NCBI GenBank assembly: GCA_039975855.1
Contig: JBDWGH010000002.1
Span: 930,001-994,000 of the forward strand
DNA: 64,000 nucleotides
Source: Litorimonas sp039975855
Lineage (GTDB): Bacteria > Pseudomonadota > Alphaproteobacteria > Caulobacterales > Maricaulaceae
Reading direction: 5' to 3'
Translations under genes and position numbers: made by a program
The notes under the pieces: generated by a model
What the model was told of the DNA's origin: nothing
Seen by the model: the letters and a program-made list of their open reading frames with translations, nothing else
Databases searched by the model: none
Part shown: piece by piece, positions 1 through 8,933 of the stretch
Position numbering within the stretch: position 1 is the first letter of the stretch
How the letters are laid out: every line of letters starts with the position of its first letter

Positions 1-153
1 ACCGAATGGGCGGAAGGTCTCTATGCCGTCTGCATTCAGCATGAAATGGATCATCTCAAAGGCGTCGTTTTCATCGACTATCTCTCGCGCCTAAAACGCG
101 AGCGCGCGGTGAAGAAGGTTGTTAAAGCTGAGAAGTTTCGGGCGACTGCCTAA
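1..153 (+). CDS. def: Peptide deformylase, C-terminal fragment (gene runs off the left edge)
   Basis: Only the last 50 codons are in the window, read in frame from base 1 to a TAA at 151-153. The residues QHEMDHLKG contain the HExxH metal-binding motif of peptide deformylase, followed by the usual F-x-D-(Y/R)-L-S tail and a basic C-terminus. The enzyme removes the formyl group from the N-terminal methionine of new proteins. It normally sits with fmt, which follows at 515 and adds that formyl group to the initiator tRNA. A short G-rich inverted repeat with three Ts (about 158-178) lies just after the stop and could be a weak terminator. Confidence 0.93.
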   Translation, partial: TEWAEGLYAVCIQHEMDHLKGVVFIDYLSRLKRERAVKKVVKAEKFRATA

Positions 154-175
154 ACACCGTTGGGTGTTCACCCTT

Positions 176-454
176 TCATTTGAACAACTGGAGGCGAGCT
201 TGTTGCCAATCGTCCCATGCGTCACTCATTCTGATGTCCGGATAACCTCTTTCTTCTTCCATTTTTTCGATCGCAGAAAGCGGTAGCATCATGCATACCG
301 CATTATTCCTCAATTCCTCAACTTGATCCCGAGTTAAAGGAACTCCCGTTTTTTGTTCCAACGCATATAACGTCGTGATGAATGCTGGGATCGGAACAGC
401 TACTAATGACTCTTCAATCTCTTCATTTTTCTTTTTAAAAAACTTTTTGAACAT
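176..454 (-). CDS. Small hypothetical protein, 92 aa
   Basis: I do not recognise this family. The product starts with a very basic stretch (MFKKFFKKK) followed by acidic residues, then a helical, mostly soluble sequence with a Trp-rich C-terminus (DAWDDWQQARLQLF). No signal peptide or membrane segment is evident. The gene lies on the opposite strand between def and fmt, two genes that are usually adjacent and co-transcribed, so it is an insertion in that pair. Its Shine-Dalgarno is weak and the upstream DNA is AT-rich. It could be a lineage-specific gene; coding status is likely because the frame fills the gap, but not proven. Confidence 0.55.
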   Translation of the reverse strand: MFKKFFKKKNEEIEESLVAVPIPAFITTLYALEQKTGVPLTRDQVEELRNNAVCMMLPLSAIEKMEEERGYPDIRMSDAWDDWQQARLQLFK

Positions 455-514
455 TACATTTCAACTTACTTCGTTTAATCGCGATCAATCAACTACCAAA
501 CATAAAGAAGGCTA

Positions 515-1432
515 ATGACCCTCAACATCGTTTTCATGGGCACGCCTGATTTTGCCGTGCCGTCCTTGGCTGAGATCGTGGCCTCCGGTCATAATGTGGT
601 TCGCGTTTACACACAGCCGCCGCGCAAATCTGGTCGTGGTAAGAAACTTACAAAATCCGCTGTGCATCAATTTGCAGAGCTCATGGGTCTGCCCGTGGAA
701 ACACCCGAAAGTTTTCGTAAATCGAAAGTGATTGACGGATTGGAAGACTTAAACGCCGATGTGGCTTGTGTCGTGGCCTATGGTCAAATCTTGCCGCAGC
801 GTGCATTGGACGCCCCGACCTATGGCTGCCTGAACCTACACGGTTCCCTCTTGCCGCGTTGGCGCGGCGCAGCACCTGTTCAGCGCGCGATTATGGCGGG
901 TGATGCGCAGACGGGTGTTCAGATCATGCAAATGGCCAAAGGTTTGGATACGGGCGACATATTGCTTTCTGAGTCGACTGATATTCGAGCCAACGACACG
1001 GCGGCGACACTGTCCCAACGTCTCTCTCAACTTGGCGCACAAATGTGGCCTCGCGCACTCGGCGCAGTAGAGCGCGAAGCTTTGAGCCCAACACCGCAAT
1101 CCGGTGAGCCGACATATGCCCATAAAATAGACAAATCCGAGGCACGGCTTGACTGGAGCCTCTCAGCGCGCAATCTTGAGGCTCACATCCGCGGATTGTC
1201 CCCTTTTCCGGGGGCATGGTGCGAGATCGACGACCGCCGGGTTAAAATACACCTGGCACAAGTTGTCGACGGGCAAGGTAAACCAGGCGAAGTCTTAGAT
1301 GACAGTCTGACAATTGCCTGCGGCGAAGGCGCCTTACAGCTTCTTTCCGTTCAACCTGCCGGGAAATCCCGGATGAGCGTGGATGATTATCTGCGGGGGA
1401 CACCTGTCCCTCTCGGATTGATATTGGATTGA
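515..1432 (+). CDS. fmt: Methionyl-tRNA formyltransferase
   Basis: The 305-residue product transfers a formyl group from 10-formyl-tetrahydrofolate to Met-tRNA(fMet) for translation initiation. The N-terminal Rossmann domain opens with FMGTPDFAVP (7-16). The basic loop PPRKSGRGKK (35-44) corresponds to the tRNA-contacting insertion. The catalytic segment NLHGSLLPRWRGAAP starts at Asn107 with His109, and GLDTGD carries Asp145, matching the Asn/His/Asp catalytic set of the family. A C-terminal OB-like domain follows. The ATG at 515 is preceded by AGAAGG at good spacing. The stop overlaps the region just before the next gene (start 1444), so fmt, the 174-aa protein and truA probably form one transcript. 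Confidence 0.97.
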   Translation: MTLNIVFMGTPDFAVPSLAEIVASGHNVVRVYTQPPRKSGRGKKLTKSAVHQFAELMGLPVETPESFRKSKVIDGLEDLNADVACVVAYGQILPQRALDAPTYGCLNLHGSLLPRWRGAAPVQRAIMAGDAQTGVQIMQMAKGLDTGDILLSESTDIRANDTAATLSQRLSQLGAQMWPRALGAVEREALSPTPQSGEPTYAHKIDKSEARLDWSLSARNLEAHIRGLSPFPGAWCEIDDRRVKIHLAQVVDGQGKPGEVLDDSLTIACGEGALQLLSVQPAGKSRMSVDDYLRGTPVPLGLILD

Positions 1433-1443
1433 AGAGAGAAGAA

Positions 1444-1968
1444 ATGCGTATTCACGAAGAAATTTACGACGGTCACTTGATCCGCGCCAATGCCAAGGCC
1501 GCGATGATTTTTTTGGACGGCTCCAAAAGCTTGGAAACCAAAATCATCGCGATGGACCTAGAAGATGCAATCGCAAAATCCAAAGCCTGGATTGATGAAA
1601 AACTTGGTGAACGCCGCGAAGAACGCCGCGAAGCCAATATTGGAACCGTCAATGGGTATGTCGAAGTCTTTAAAGTTATCAAATTCAGCAAGGCACGGCG
1701 TCTGATGTTGGTCGCGCATAGCCGTGCGGAAGATCGCAAGATGACAGCCGCCGAGCTGGCTGACGCTGCAGGCTGGAAAACCTCCACCTCCGCCACGACC
1801 CATTACAGTAAATTAGGTAAGGAAGTTGCTGAACGCCTCGACCTAAAAGTTGGCGGCACGGACAAAGCCGCTTGGACATCTGCCGTGGCTTCATATGATC
1901 CGGAAACAGATCAGTTACAAATGCACGAAGAAGTCGCCACCGCATTGGACGCTTTGAACATAGGCTAA
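1444..1968 (+). CDS. Hypothetical protein between fmt and truA, 174 aa
   Basis: Unrecognised soluble protein. I prefer the ATG at 1444 over an in-frame TTG at 1429 because GAGAGAAG precedes it at normal spacing. The sequence shows an internal tandem repeat, ERREERREA (about residues 54-63), encoded by two near-identical 12-base units. It has a mixed alpha/beta composition with no signal peptide, membrane helix or cysteine cluster. It starts 12 bases after the fmt stop, and its TAA overlaps the truA ATG (TAATG), so it is translationally coupled to truA and probably acts in the cytoplasm. Nothing in the sequence gives a reaction. Confidence 0.8.
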   Translation: MRIHEEIYDGHLIRANAKAAMIFLDGSKSLETKIIAMDLEDAIAKSKAWIDEKLGERREERREANIGTVNGYVEVFKVIKFSKARRLMLVAHSRAEDRKMTAAELADAAGWKTSTSATTHYSKLGKEVAERLDLKVGGTDKAAWTSAVASYDPETDQLQMHEEVATALDALNIG

Positions 1969-2705
1969 TGTCCCGTTTTAAATTGACTATTGAGTATGAT
2001 GGCGGCCCTTTTCAAGGCTGGCAACGTCAAGACCATGCGCCCACCGTGCAGGGTGCGTTGGAGGATGCAAGTGCGCGGTTGAACGGCGCCCCCACTACGG
2101 TCTACGGGTCTGGACGCACAGATAGCGGCGTCCATGCCCTGGCCCAAATTGCCCATGTGGATTTCGAGAAGACCTTGCGCGCGGATCAAGTTCGCGATGC
2201 GCTCAACTTTCATCTCCAAAAACATCCTATCTCAGTTCTCGCCGCTGAAAAGGTAGATGATGAATTTCATGCGCGTTTCGATGCGATTGAGCGGCGTTAC
2301 CTCTACAGAATCGTTGACCGACGCCCGCGTTTGGCACTGGACCGAGGTCGGGTTTGGCGCATCCCCGTTAAACTGGATGCGGATGCCATGCATGAAGCTG
2401 CGCAGGTCCTAATCGGCAAACATGACTTCTCAACATTCCGAGATGGTCAGTGCCAAGCCAAGAGCCCGATCAAAACACTGGATGAAGCCAATGTGCTACG
2501 TGCCGGTCCTGAAATCCATCTGACCTTCCGCGCCCGGTCTTTCCTGCACAAACAAGTTAGAAGCTTTACCGGCAGCCTCGTCGAGGTCGGTTTGGGAAAG
2601 TGGGACGCGGAAGATATGCAAGCGGCATTAGACGCCAGAGACAGAACAGAATGCGGGCCTGTGGCATCACCCGATGGGCTCTACCTTGTGCGGGTTATCT
2701 ACTGA
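1968..2705 (+). CDS. truA: tRNA pseudouridine(38-40) synthase TruA
   Basis: TruA isomerises uridines 38-40 in the anticodon arm of many tRNAs. The 245-residue product has normal length. The N-terminal KLTIEYDGGPFQGWQRQ is the family signature, and GRTDSGVHA (50-58) holds the catalytic Asp52. The second half includes FHARFDA, RRYLYRI and the FLHKQVRSFTGSLVEVG segment seen in TruA. The ATG overlaps the preceding stop by one base. The last 11 bases overlap the end of the convergent membrane-protein gene on the other strand. Confidence 0.97.
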   Translation: MSRFKLTIEYDGGPFQGWQRQDHAPTVQGALEDASARLNGAPTTVYGSGRTDSGVHALAQIAHVDFEKTLRADQVRDALNFHLQKHPISVLAAEKVDDEFHARFDAIERRYLYRIVDRRPRLALDRGRVWRIPVKLDADAMHEAAQVLIGKHDFSTFRDGQCQAKSPIKTLDEANVLRAGPEIHLTFRARSFLHKQVRSFTGSLVEVGLGKWDAEDMQAALDARDRTECGPVASPDGLYLVRVIY

Positions 2706-3255
2706 TCGCGAGCTGAACAAAGGTCATTCCGACCGCAACAATTACGCAGCCAATTAAAACTGCGATACCCCAGTTAAATCCCGCCACCTTTTGCGCCAAA
2801 CGGATATCAGCGGCCAGTAAGCCAAGGTAAGCGGCGAAGACGACGCCATTTGCGACCATGAACGGCAAGGCTCCCAAAGCGACGAGGCCGAAGACAATCC
2901 CCACCAAAAGTGACAATCCGAACACGGTCCAATTTCGGGTGATGGTCCAGACCCGGACACGGTCCATTTTCTCCATAATCATGCCTATAAGATAGGCCAG
3001 TGCCGGAAATGAAAACAGCCAAAGCCCAACGATCAAAACGAACGGCAAGAGGCCTGGCAGGCTAACTTCCGTATCGGTTATGCGCGCGCGTTCTGTCTGG
3101 ATACCGTAGACCACCATCCAAAGCGGCGCGAGGCTGAGCGCCAAGGCGATGAAAGAGGTTTTCTGTCCCTTGCGGGACAAATCAAAATAAGCCTCCCAAT
3201 TCGGCCAGGTCCCGAGAACGGCAAAAATACCAAGAAGTGGTTTGGTCAACTGCAT
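2695..3255 (-). CDS. Hypothetical integral membrane protein, 186 aa
   Basis: The product is mostly hydrophobic with about five predicted membrane segments (roughly residues 33-52, 65-90, 108-128, 130-150 and 160-182). A short soluble N-terminus containing GTWPNWEAYFDLSRKG precedes them. I do not recognise the family and see no transport or enzyme motif. The gene converges on truA, overlapping its end by 11 bases, and its start is divergent from the cupin gene, with 49 bases between the two chosen starts. Confidence 0.7.
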   Translation of the reverse strand: MQLTKPLLGIFAVLGTWPNWEAYFDLSRKGQKTSFIALALSLAPLWMVVYGIQTERARITDTEVSLPGLLPFVLIVGLWLFSFPALAYLIGMIMEKMDRVRVWTITRNWTVFGLSLLVGIVFGLVALGALPFMVANGVVFAAYLGLLAADIRLAQKVAGFNWGIAVLIGCVIVAVGMTFVQLAISR

Positions 3256-3304
3256 GAAATGGCTCTATGTCAGGTCACCCGCGCTCGCAAGGAAACCTGC
3301 CCAT

Positions 3305-3769
3305 ATGCCGAAACTCAACCTCACAAAAATCCAGCCGCGTCTCGGGAGTAATTACCCCGCACCCTATGATAAGCCGTGCCAAGCCCGGTCAGGATTACGA
3401 CTGTCGGATGCAGCGGGCTTGAGTCAGTTTGGGGCAAACCTCATCACACTAAGCCCCAAGGCTTGGAGTTCCCAACGCCATCACCACAGTGCGGAAGACG
3501 AGCTGGTTTTCATCGTTTCAGGATACCCCACGCTATATGAAGGCGGGCAAGGCCTTGTTCTTTCACCCGGTGACGTAACAGCCCACCCAATGGGCGACGG
3601 CATAGGCCACCATATGAAAAATGAGACTGATGAAGATGTGACGTTCCTCGTTATCGGAGGGCGTCATCCTGAGACGGACACCTGCGTGTATCCCGACATT
3701 GATCTCGACCTACCCGCGAACGGCACTTCCGAGCGCGTCTATCAACGCAAGAACGGAACGCCCTGTTAG
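3305..3769 (+). CDS. Small cupin-fold protein
   Basis: A single-domain cupin of 154 residues. Cupin motif 1 is visible as RHHHSAEDELVFIVSG, with the His-x-His...Glu metal ligands, and motif 2 as PGDVTAHPMGDGIGHHM, with the final histidine. Related proteins bind a divalent metal and act as isomerases, dioxygenases or sugar-binding regulators; the substrate cannot be read from the sequence. In-frame upstream starts exist at 3242 (TTG) and 3254 (ATG). The ATG at 3305 has AAGGAA just upstream and begins at a typical cupin N-terminus, so I chose it. Confidence 0.85.
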   Translation: MPKLNLTKIQPRLGSNYPAPYDKPCQARSGLRLSDAAGLSQFGANLITLSPKAWSSQRHHHSAEDELVFIVSGYPTLYEGGQGLVLSPGDVTAHPMGDGIGHHMKNETDEDVTFLVIGGRHPETDTCVYPDIDLDLPANGTSERVYQRKNGTPC

Positions 3770-3782
3770 CGGCTAGCTTCTC

Positions 3783-4397
3783 TTATTTAGCCGGGGCAGC
3801 TTCCGCTTGTGTTGGTTCCGGCAATGCACAGAAAATGCCAGTTGGGCCGTGCATACAATAGCCTTGCGGATTCTTCGCCAAATATTGCTGATGGTAATCT
3901 TCTGCCGCGTGGTAAACATCGGGCGCCGACCGTAATTCCGTTGTAATTGGACGGCCATAGGCTTTCGTATAGCGATCAATGGCTGCCTTAGATTGCTCCA
4001 TCTGCGCATCGGAATAGGTGTATATTGCCGAGCGATATTGCGGGCCAACATCATTGCCTTGGCGATCTCCTTGAGTCGGATCGTGATGCTCAAAAAAGAC
4101 TTTCAGAACTTCATCAAAACTGATGACAGCCGGATCGAACACGATGTGGCACATTTCGGCATGTCCGGTTTTTCCCGTGCAAACGAGGCGGTAATCTGGT
4201 TTTGGCGTATGTCCGCCGGAATAGCCGACGCTCGTGACGTGCACGCCGTCCAATTTCCAGAAAATCCGCTCAGCACCCCAGAAACAACCAAGCCCGAGTT
4301 GAATTTGCTCAAATCCATCAGGGATTTCAGCAAACATTTTCTCACCATTGACGTAATGTGTACGGGCTTCGCAAAGGCTCAAATCCATCCGGCTCAT
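3783..4397 (-). CDS. msrA: Peptide methionine sulfoxide reductase A
   Basis: MsrA reduces the S-epimer of methionine sulfoxide in oxidised proteins. The catalytic motif GCFWGAE places the nucleophile at Cys38. GYSGG, the EDYHQQYL segment and two C-terminal cysteines (181 and 190) provide the resolving chemistry and thioredoxin recycling seen in the family. There is no signal peptide, so it should act in the cytoplasm. The gene starts 5 bases after the N-formylglutamate amidohydrolase stop on the same strand, so the two are probably co-transcribed. The alanine-rich tail (EAAPAK) is a small extension past the usual end. Confidence 0.96.
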   Translation of the reverse strand: MSRMDLSLCEARTHYVNGEKMFAEIPDGFEQIQLGLGCFWGAERIFWKLDGVHVTSVGYSGGHTPKPDYRLVCTGKTGHAEMCHIVFDPAVISFDEVLKVFFEHHDPTQGDRQGNDVGPQYRSAIYTYSDAQMEQSKAAIDRYTKAYGRPITTELRSAPDVYHAAEDYHQQYLAKNPQGYCMHGPTGIFCALPEPTQAEAAPAK

Positions 4398-4401
4398 AGT
4401 C

Positions 4402-5124
4402 TCAGTCCATTATTTGTTTTAACGCGTCACCCAGGATTTTGACGTAACGGGTGACGCCCTGGTCATGGCGGATGTGGTCCTGACGGATTTCAATTGCAAG
4501 ATGCGGCAAAGCGCGCGGCGCAACATGCAGGTCAATTGTGTGGTTTAAATCATGCGCCGAGTAAGGCTCATTAATCCCCACGGATAACTTTGGAGCGACG
4601 CGGTAGATGGCGTCCTTGAAATCCTGCGCTGTACCTTCATCATGTTTGACCAGCAGTCCCATATCCAACGTACGCCGGTCGCCAGTATTCGGCTTTGGTG
4701 TGAAAGAATGCACTGACACTGTCAGAGGTGAAGACAATCCATTCAGCTGCTTTGTAAGTGCCGCATGATATGGCGAATAGAGCGTTTCAATCCGCTCTTT
4801 CCGGGCTTCAGCATCAATATCCTGATTGCCAGGAATAAGCGTTCCGTCGGAACTTTCCGGGATAAGGCTTTCCATGCGCTTGGAACGGTTTGGGTCGATC
4901 AATAGGCGTGAAAACCCCGCCACTACACCACCGCACTTAAACCGCGCGCAAAGGCCGCGAATAACTGCCTCTGTACCTATATCCCAAGCGATATGGCGCG
5001 TTAGATCATCGCCGGACAAGCCGAGATTATTATACCTGTCCGGAATATGACGCGAGGCGTGATCCCCGAAAAGGAAAAGCGGCGTCTCTGACGTAGCAGG
5101 TATAATGTGAAAGGGATCCGACAT
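4402..5124 (-). CDS. N-formylglutamate amidohydrolase family protein
   Basis: The 240-residue protein matches the N-formylglutamate amidohydrolase family, zinc-dependent hydrolases related to carboxypeptidases. Family signatures are GDHASRHIP near residue 20, SRLLIDPNR, VSVHSFTP, NEPYS and a C-terminal IEIRQD. In histidine catabolism the enzyme releases formate from N-formylglutamate, but no hut genes are nearby. Many alphaproteobacterial members are stand-alone and their true substrate is unknown. It is the upstream gene of a two-gene unit with msrA. Confidence 0.88.
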   Translation of the reverse strand: MSDPFHIIPATSETPLFLFGDHASRHIPDRYNNLGLSGDDLTRHIAWDIGTEAVIRGLCARFKCGGVVAGFSRLLIDPNRSKRMESLIPESSDGTLIPGNQDIDAEARKERIETLYSPYHAALTKQLNGLSSPLTVSVHSFTPKPNTGDRRTLDMGLLVKHDEGTAQDFKDAIYRVAPKLSVGINEPYSAHDLNHTIDLHVAPRALPHLAIEIRQDHIRHDQGVTRYVKILGDALKQIMD

Positions 5125-5192
5125 GAAGATGTCTGTTAACAGATGATGCTAGAATGTGTGAGGGATTGTTTCAGTTGCCGGAACCAATCAAA

Positions 5193-6920
5193 TTAAGGGT
5201 CAAATTTACCTTCGCCTGCCCATTCCGATAACTGATCCCAAATCGGTCCACTGCGTTGCGAAGGCAAAGTAATGGCTTCCACCGCGGAAGTACCTGCGCG
5301 TTCTTCTAGTTGCTGCAGATAAAGACTCCGGGGCAAAATATGCGCGTCACTGTTTTCAATCATGCCGTCCGCTTCCAAAGGCGAGAAGCTTCCGTCAATG
5401 CGTTGCCCCACCACGCCAATGGACCAATTCATCGCGAAAGGGGGTGTTTGCAAAACAAATTCTTCCAAATCGCTATTATACAAAAGTTGCTGCGCACCGG
5501 CCCAGCCATGCCCTGAACCGGAGTCAGTGCGGTTTTGAACCCGTAGAAGACTATCTTTTACATTATCGAAAAGCGTACCCGTGGCCCAACGGTGGTGGGG
5601 GCCGCTATCATTCGTGCTGTCTTCGGCTAGACAATCCAGAAAGACATTCGGTCCGGTCGCACGCGATCCAGAGGTAAAGCTATGACGCCCTTCCCGGCTA
5701 TAACAACGTTGGAAGAAGTTCTGTCCTGCGTCTTTGAAATCAAACGCGTAATGCTGCCCGCCTTCAACGACAAAATCGGGATCCAGAAAGGCAACATCCT
5801 GCATCGTGTTGAACCGGGATCCGTCATAGTAATTAAATGATTGCGAAAAATAACGGGACGTCACATCGCGCACCCAACTATTTTCAACTTCCTCAAATGC
5901 GATCGCAAAGAACGCCCGATCTTCTCGGCTAACATCTACATAATCGAGTGTTTGCAAGCGCAAGTTTTCGATCCCAACCTGCTGCAAACGGTCCGATGTG
6001 TCGGTTTTATATATATAACCGCCGCCAAAACCGACCTCAATCGTATCCGTCATAGGTGCGTCAAAACGAATAACATTGTCGTCTATGGCTGTGACGGTAC
6101 GTTCTACAGCGAGTTCATAGTCATCAGCTTCCCAACCATATTGCGCCATATCCATACCGCCCGGATTCACCCAGTCGGCATTGGGCGTTCGAACGATTGC
6201 GATGGCGTCTCCGACCACATAATTTGAGGCGTCGGCAACCTCGACAGAAATCGTGCCGACAGGAACATAATCTTGGGTTATTGCGGTTTCGGCATCACTT
6301 TGCGCGCGGCGAGGTCGTCGTCCGTCCCCATCACCAATAACAGAGAGTAAGATACTTTGCGGCGTGGTCGTTGTCGCCGTTAAGATTGTTCCATCCACGC
6401 CTTGTCCTTCACCGCGCAAGACCACACCAGACGCCGATATCACAAGCGTATCACTCACCTCGTAATCCCCCGCCATCAGAAGTACTGCGCCACGTATACC
6501 CCGGCTGTCTGACGGCAGCGATGAGACAGCGTCAATTGCGGATTGAATTCTCGCGTGATCATCTCCTGGCTGGGGTGAAAGCGTTTCTCGAACCGGGATA
6601 CTGTCGTAAGACGGTAAGGCCACCCCGCCGCCGCCATATCCAGCATAAGAAAAATCAGGCAGAGCATGATCCAGATTACTTTGTTGATGATTGGCATAAA
6701 GACCATAGACCAACTCGCCGCTAGCACTATCCAGGCGCAGTAAAGGCGCAGACGCAGTTTTATCAACGGTTCGCCCATATGCGAAATCGGTCTGCGAAAC
6801 TGGCGGCGGAGAGGCAGGCGGCGTTGCGGTCACCGGAGGGGGCGTTGCCGTGTTCGATGATCCGCCCCCGCATGCGCTCAGCGCAATCGAAGCAAGAGAT
6901 AAACAAATAAGCCTAATCAT
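5193..6920 (-). CDS. Secreted beta-helix lipoprotein, pectate-lyase-like
   Basis: I start this at 6920, giving a clean lipoprotein signal, MIRLICLSLASIALSAC, with lipobox LSAC (14-17), rather than 16 codons upstream. A Thr/Pro-rich linker follows. Then comes a domain with LPDFSYAGYGGGG and GDDHARIQSAID..., typical of the pectate-lyase-superfamily right-handed beta-helix: an N-terminal capping segment and repeated short beta strands (VLLMAGDYEVSDTLVISASGVVLRGEG). Related proteins bind or cleave polysaccharides. No catalytic residues can be assigned by eye, so lyase, hydrolase or binding protein remain open. It should be anchored in the outer membrane or periplasm. No other carbohydrate-use genes are nearby. 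Confidence 0.8.
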   Translation of the reverse strand: MIRLICLSLASIALSACGGGSSNTATPPPVTATPPASPPPVSQTDFAYGRTVDKTASAPLLRLDSASGELVYGLYANHQQSNLDHALPDFSYAGYGGGGVALPSYDSIPVRETLSPQPGDDHARIQSAIDAVSSLPSDSRGIRGAVLLMAGDYEVSDTLVISASGVVLRGEGQGVDGTILTATTTTPQSILLSVIGDGDGRRPRRAQSDAETAITQDYVPVGTISVEVADASNYVVGDAIAIVRTPNADWVNPGGMDMAQYGWEADDYELAVERTVTAIDDNVIRFDAPMTDTIEVGFGGGYIYKTDTSDRLQQVGIENLRLQTLDYVDVSREDRAFFAIAFEEVENSWVRDVTSRYFSQSFNYYDGSRFNTMQDVAFLDPDFVVEGGQHYAFDFKDAGQNFFQRCYSREGRHSFTSGSRATGPNVFLDCLAEDSTNDSGPHHRWATGTLFDNVKDSLLRVQNRTDSGSGHGWAGAQQLLYNSDLEEFVLQTPPFAMNWSIGVVGQRIDGSFSPLEADGMIENSDAHILPRSLYLQQLEERAGTSAVEAITLPSQRSGPIWDQLSEWAGEGKFDP

Positions 6921-7081
6921 GGGATGTCGCGTAACATTTAATTGGAGATCGTGTGGAAGCCTACTCATATGTAACTAAATGAAATTTGCAAACCACAGTT
7001 GGCCCAGTTGGGTAGCAAACAAATCCAGACTTCTCAGAGTTACCGGCATAGCCAGTTAAAGCAACAACCTTGCGTTATAAA

Positions 7082-7096
7082 AATAGAACTTCTATT
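7082..7096. promoter_or_regulatory. Perfect 15-bp palindrome in a divergent intergenic region
   Basis: AATAGAACTTCTATT is a perfect inverted repeat of 7-bp arms around a central C. It lies between the divergent genes starting at 6920 and 7159, next to an AT-rich TATAAA (7076-7081) that could be a -10 element. This is the usual form of an operator for a dimeric repressor, but no regulator gene adjoins it, so the role is inferred. Confidence 0.35.
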
Positions 7097-7158
7097 AAAA
7101 TGCAAGCGTCAAGAACTTGAGTAAGCAACGTTCATCTACGCTTTAAAGGGCTTCTCAT

Positions 7159-8688
7159 ATGAAAATTTCCCGCTTTCTATTATCGGCTGTTTTCTCAGCG
7201 TCGCTTCTATGTCCAAGCTTATCTTCCGCTGACCCAATCGAAGTTAGATCGAAAAATGTAATATTTGTCGGCGATGTTTCGGAAGAAGAAGGAAAGCAAC
7301 TCGTCAGTAACCTGGAGATCTATCGCAACACCATAATTGCTCTCGTGGGACTAAAAGGACGTCCCGACAAAAAGCCACTGCGCGTCTACGGCATAAAAAA
7401 TGAGGGCAAGCTTACAAAATTCACAGACATAAGCGGGATCGCTGGTGTCTATAAAAATGGTCTTAAAGGACCGGTTTTCGTTACAACGACAAAAGGCGGG
7501 TTCGACAGCGGTAAATGGGCGTCACAAGTCGCGCTCCATGAATACGGTCACCATGTATTACACGGCATGAGCCAAGACCACTATCCGCGTTGGTATGACG
7601 AAGGTTTCGCTAATTATTTGAGTACATTTAAAATCGAAGGAGACATCGTCACGATTGGCGCGCCGAATGTTTTGCATGGTCGGTCCTTGAAAGAAAATCG
7701 TTGGATGAACCCAGAGACGGTATTTAGATCAATTCGAAATTACCCTCGGACAAGAAATATATCACAATTCTACGGTCAAAGCTGGCTCTATGTTCACTAC
7801 ATGCAAAACCATCCGGAACTTGGAAATAAATTACCTGACTACCTTGCTAATCTCAAATCAGGACAAGAACCTCTGCAGGCCTTTGAAGCCGCCTATGGCA
7901 TGACGGCAAGAGAATTTCATAACCTTGCCAGAGGTTACTGGAGTGAGGACGCATTCCCCGTTCTTCAATTCAAAGCTAGTGAGGCTCTGTTAAACCCGAA
8001 AATGACGATTAGGCCGCTAACTGAGGACGAAGCTATATTGGCTTTTGCGGAAGGCGAACGGAATTTCATGTCAAAAAAGAAAGCCAAATCCCTAAAGAAA
8101 AAATATGATAAGCTCGCGGACTCTATGGCGGAGGCGCTAGAGGTTCTGATCGGTCAGGCACATAACACCATGTATTTAGAAGAGTATGATACCGCCAAAT
8201 TGTTGGTCGGAAAAGCGCTCGAAAAAGCACCGAAAAATTCAGATGTTCTGACGCTTCAAGGTGATATTTATTATCATGAACTCTCTGATGCATTATTCGA
8301 TTCACAGAAGAAAAAAACGATTAAAAAGTTTCCAAGTGACGACAAAACAAAAGCCGTCGCCGCTTATTTTGAAGAAGCGCTATCCGTTGATCCTAACGAC
8401 TATACGGCAGTGACCCATCTTGTGAACCTGTATGGACGTTCGAACCTTCCGCTTACACCTATCGGAGAAACTGCGGTAAAGACAATGAGTCAATCCTACC
8501 TGAATCCACGTCACGTTGGGGAACACATGGATTTAGCGAACATCTATGAACGCATGGGTGAGATGCCGAAAGCCTGTGCCTATTTTGGAATCGCGAAAGC
8601 TCGTGTGGAGTCCTATGAGGACAAGGATGTGAACGATGACTTTGCCCGCGTGCAGGCCTTCGACACCGCCCATCCGCAATGTTTATGA
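7159..8688 (+). CDS. Secreted HExxH metallopeptidase-like protein with TPR repeats
   Basis: The 509-residue product begins with a Sec signal (MKISRFLLSAVFSASLLCPSLSSA). Residues 127-131 are HEYGH, and Glu148 in YDEGFANYLS sits where the third zinc ligand of gluzincin peptidases (MA clan) is found, so a zinc peptidase domain is likely. The C-terminal third (about 340-480) contains tetratricopeptide-like helices with the typical spacing (YDTAKLLVGKALEKAPKNSDVLTLQGDIYY). Similar secreted HExxH/TPR proteins are common in marine proteobacteria, but their substrates are unknown. AAAGGG precedes the ATG. The gene stands alone. Confidence 0.82.
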   Translation: MKISRFLLSAVFSASLLCPSLSSADPIEVRSKNVIFVGDVSEEEGKQLVSNLEIYRNTIIALVGLKGRPDKKPLRVYGIKNEGKLTKFTDISGIAGVYKNGLKGPVFVTTTKGGFDSGKWASQVALHEYGHHVLHGMSQDHYPRWYDEGFANYLSTFKIEGDIVTIGAPNVLHGRSLKENRWMNPETVFRSIRNYPRTRNISQFYGQSWLYVHYMQNHPELGNKLPDYLANLKSGQEPLQAFEAAYGMTAREFHNLARGYWSEDAFPVLQFKASEALLNPKMTIRPLTEDEAILAFAEGERNFMSKKKAKSLKKKYDKLADSMAEALEVLIGQAHNTMYLEEYDTAKLLVGKALEKAPKNSDVLTLQGDIYYHELSDALFDSQKKKTIKKFPSDDKTKAVAAYFEEALSVDPNDYTAVTHLVNLYGRSNLPLTPIGETAVKTMSQSYLNPRHVGEHMDLANIYERMGEMPKACAYFGIAKARVESYEDKDVNDDFARVQAFDTAHPQCL

Positions 8689-8794
8689 CAGCGAAATTGT
8701 AACCCGTATTGAGGCGGTGGAAATATTCGTCCCTGTTTCGTGGTCAATGCCGCACACGCGAAGGTATATCTTTTCAAACCCTTATAAAAAACTT

Positions 8795-8817
8795 CCAAAA
8801 CTCCATCCGCGTTTTGG
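8795..8817 (+). terminator. Possible terminator after the HExxH/TPR gene
   Basis: CCAAAAC (8795-8801) and GTTTTGG (8811-8817) form a 7-bp stem with a 9-base loop, followed by GTTTTG. The stem is AT-rich and the U tract is imperfect, so this is a weak call. It is about 105 bases past the stop of the upstream gene and ahead of the structured RNA candidate. Confidence 0.3.
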
Positions 8818-8933
8818 GTTTTGTGCCGCATATTTATTCTTGTCTTCTTTCAACGGGCGGCCATGTGCACGTTGGCTTGGCTGGAAAGAAGCGGCGCTTG
8901 TCATTGGACGAAACTTGGTAACGCTTGTGGAGT

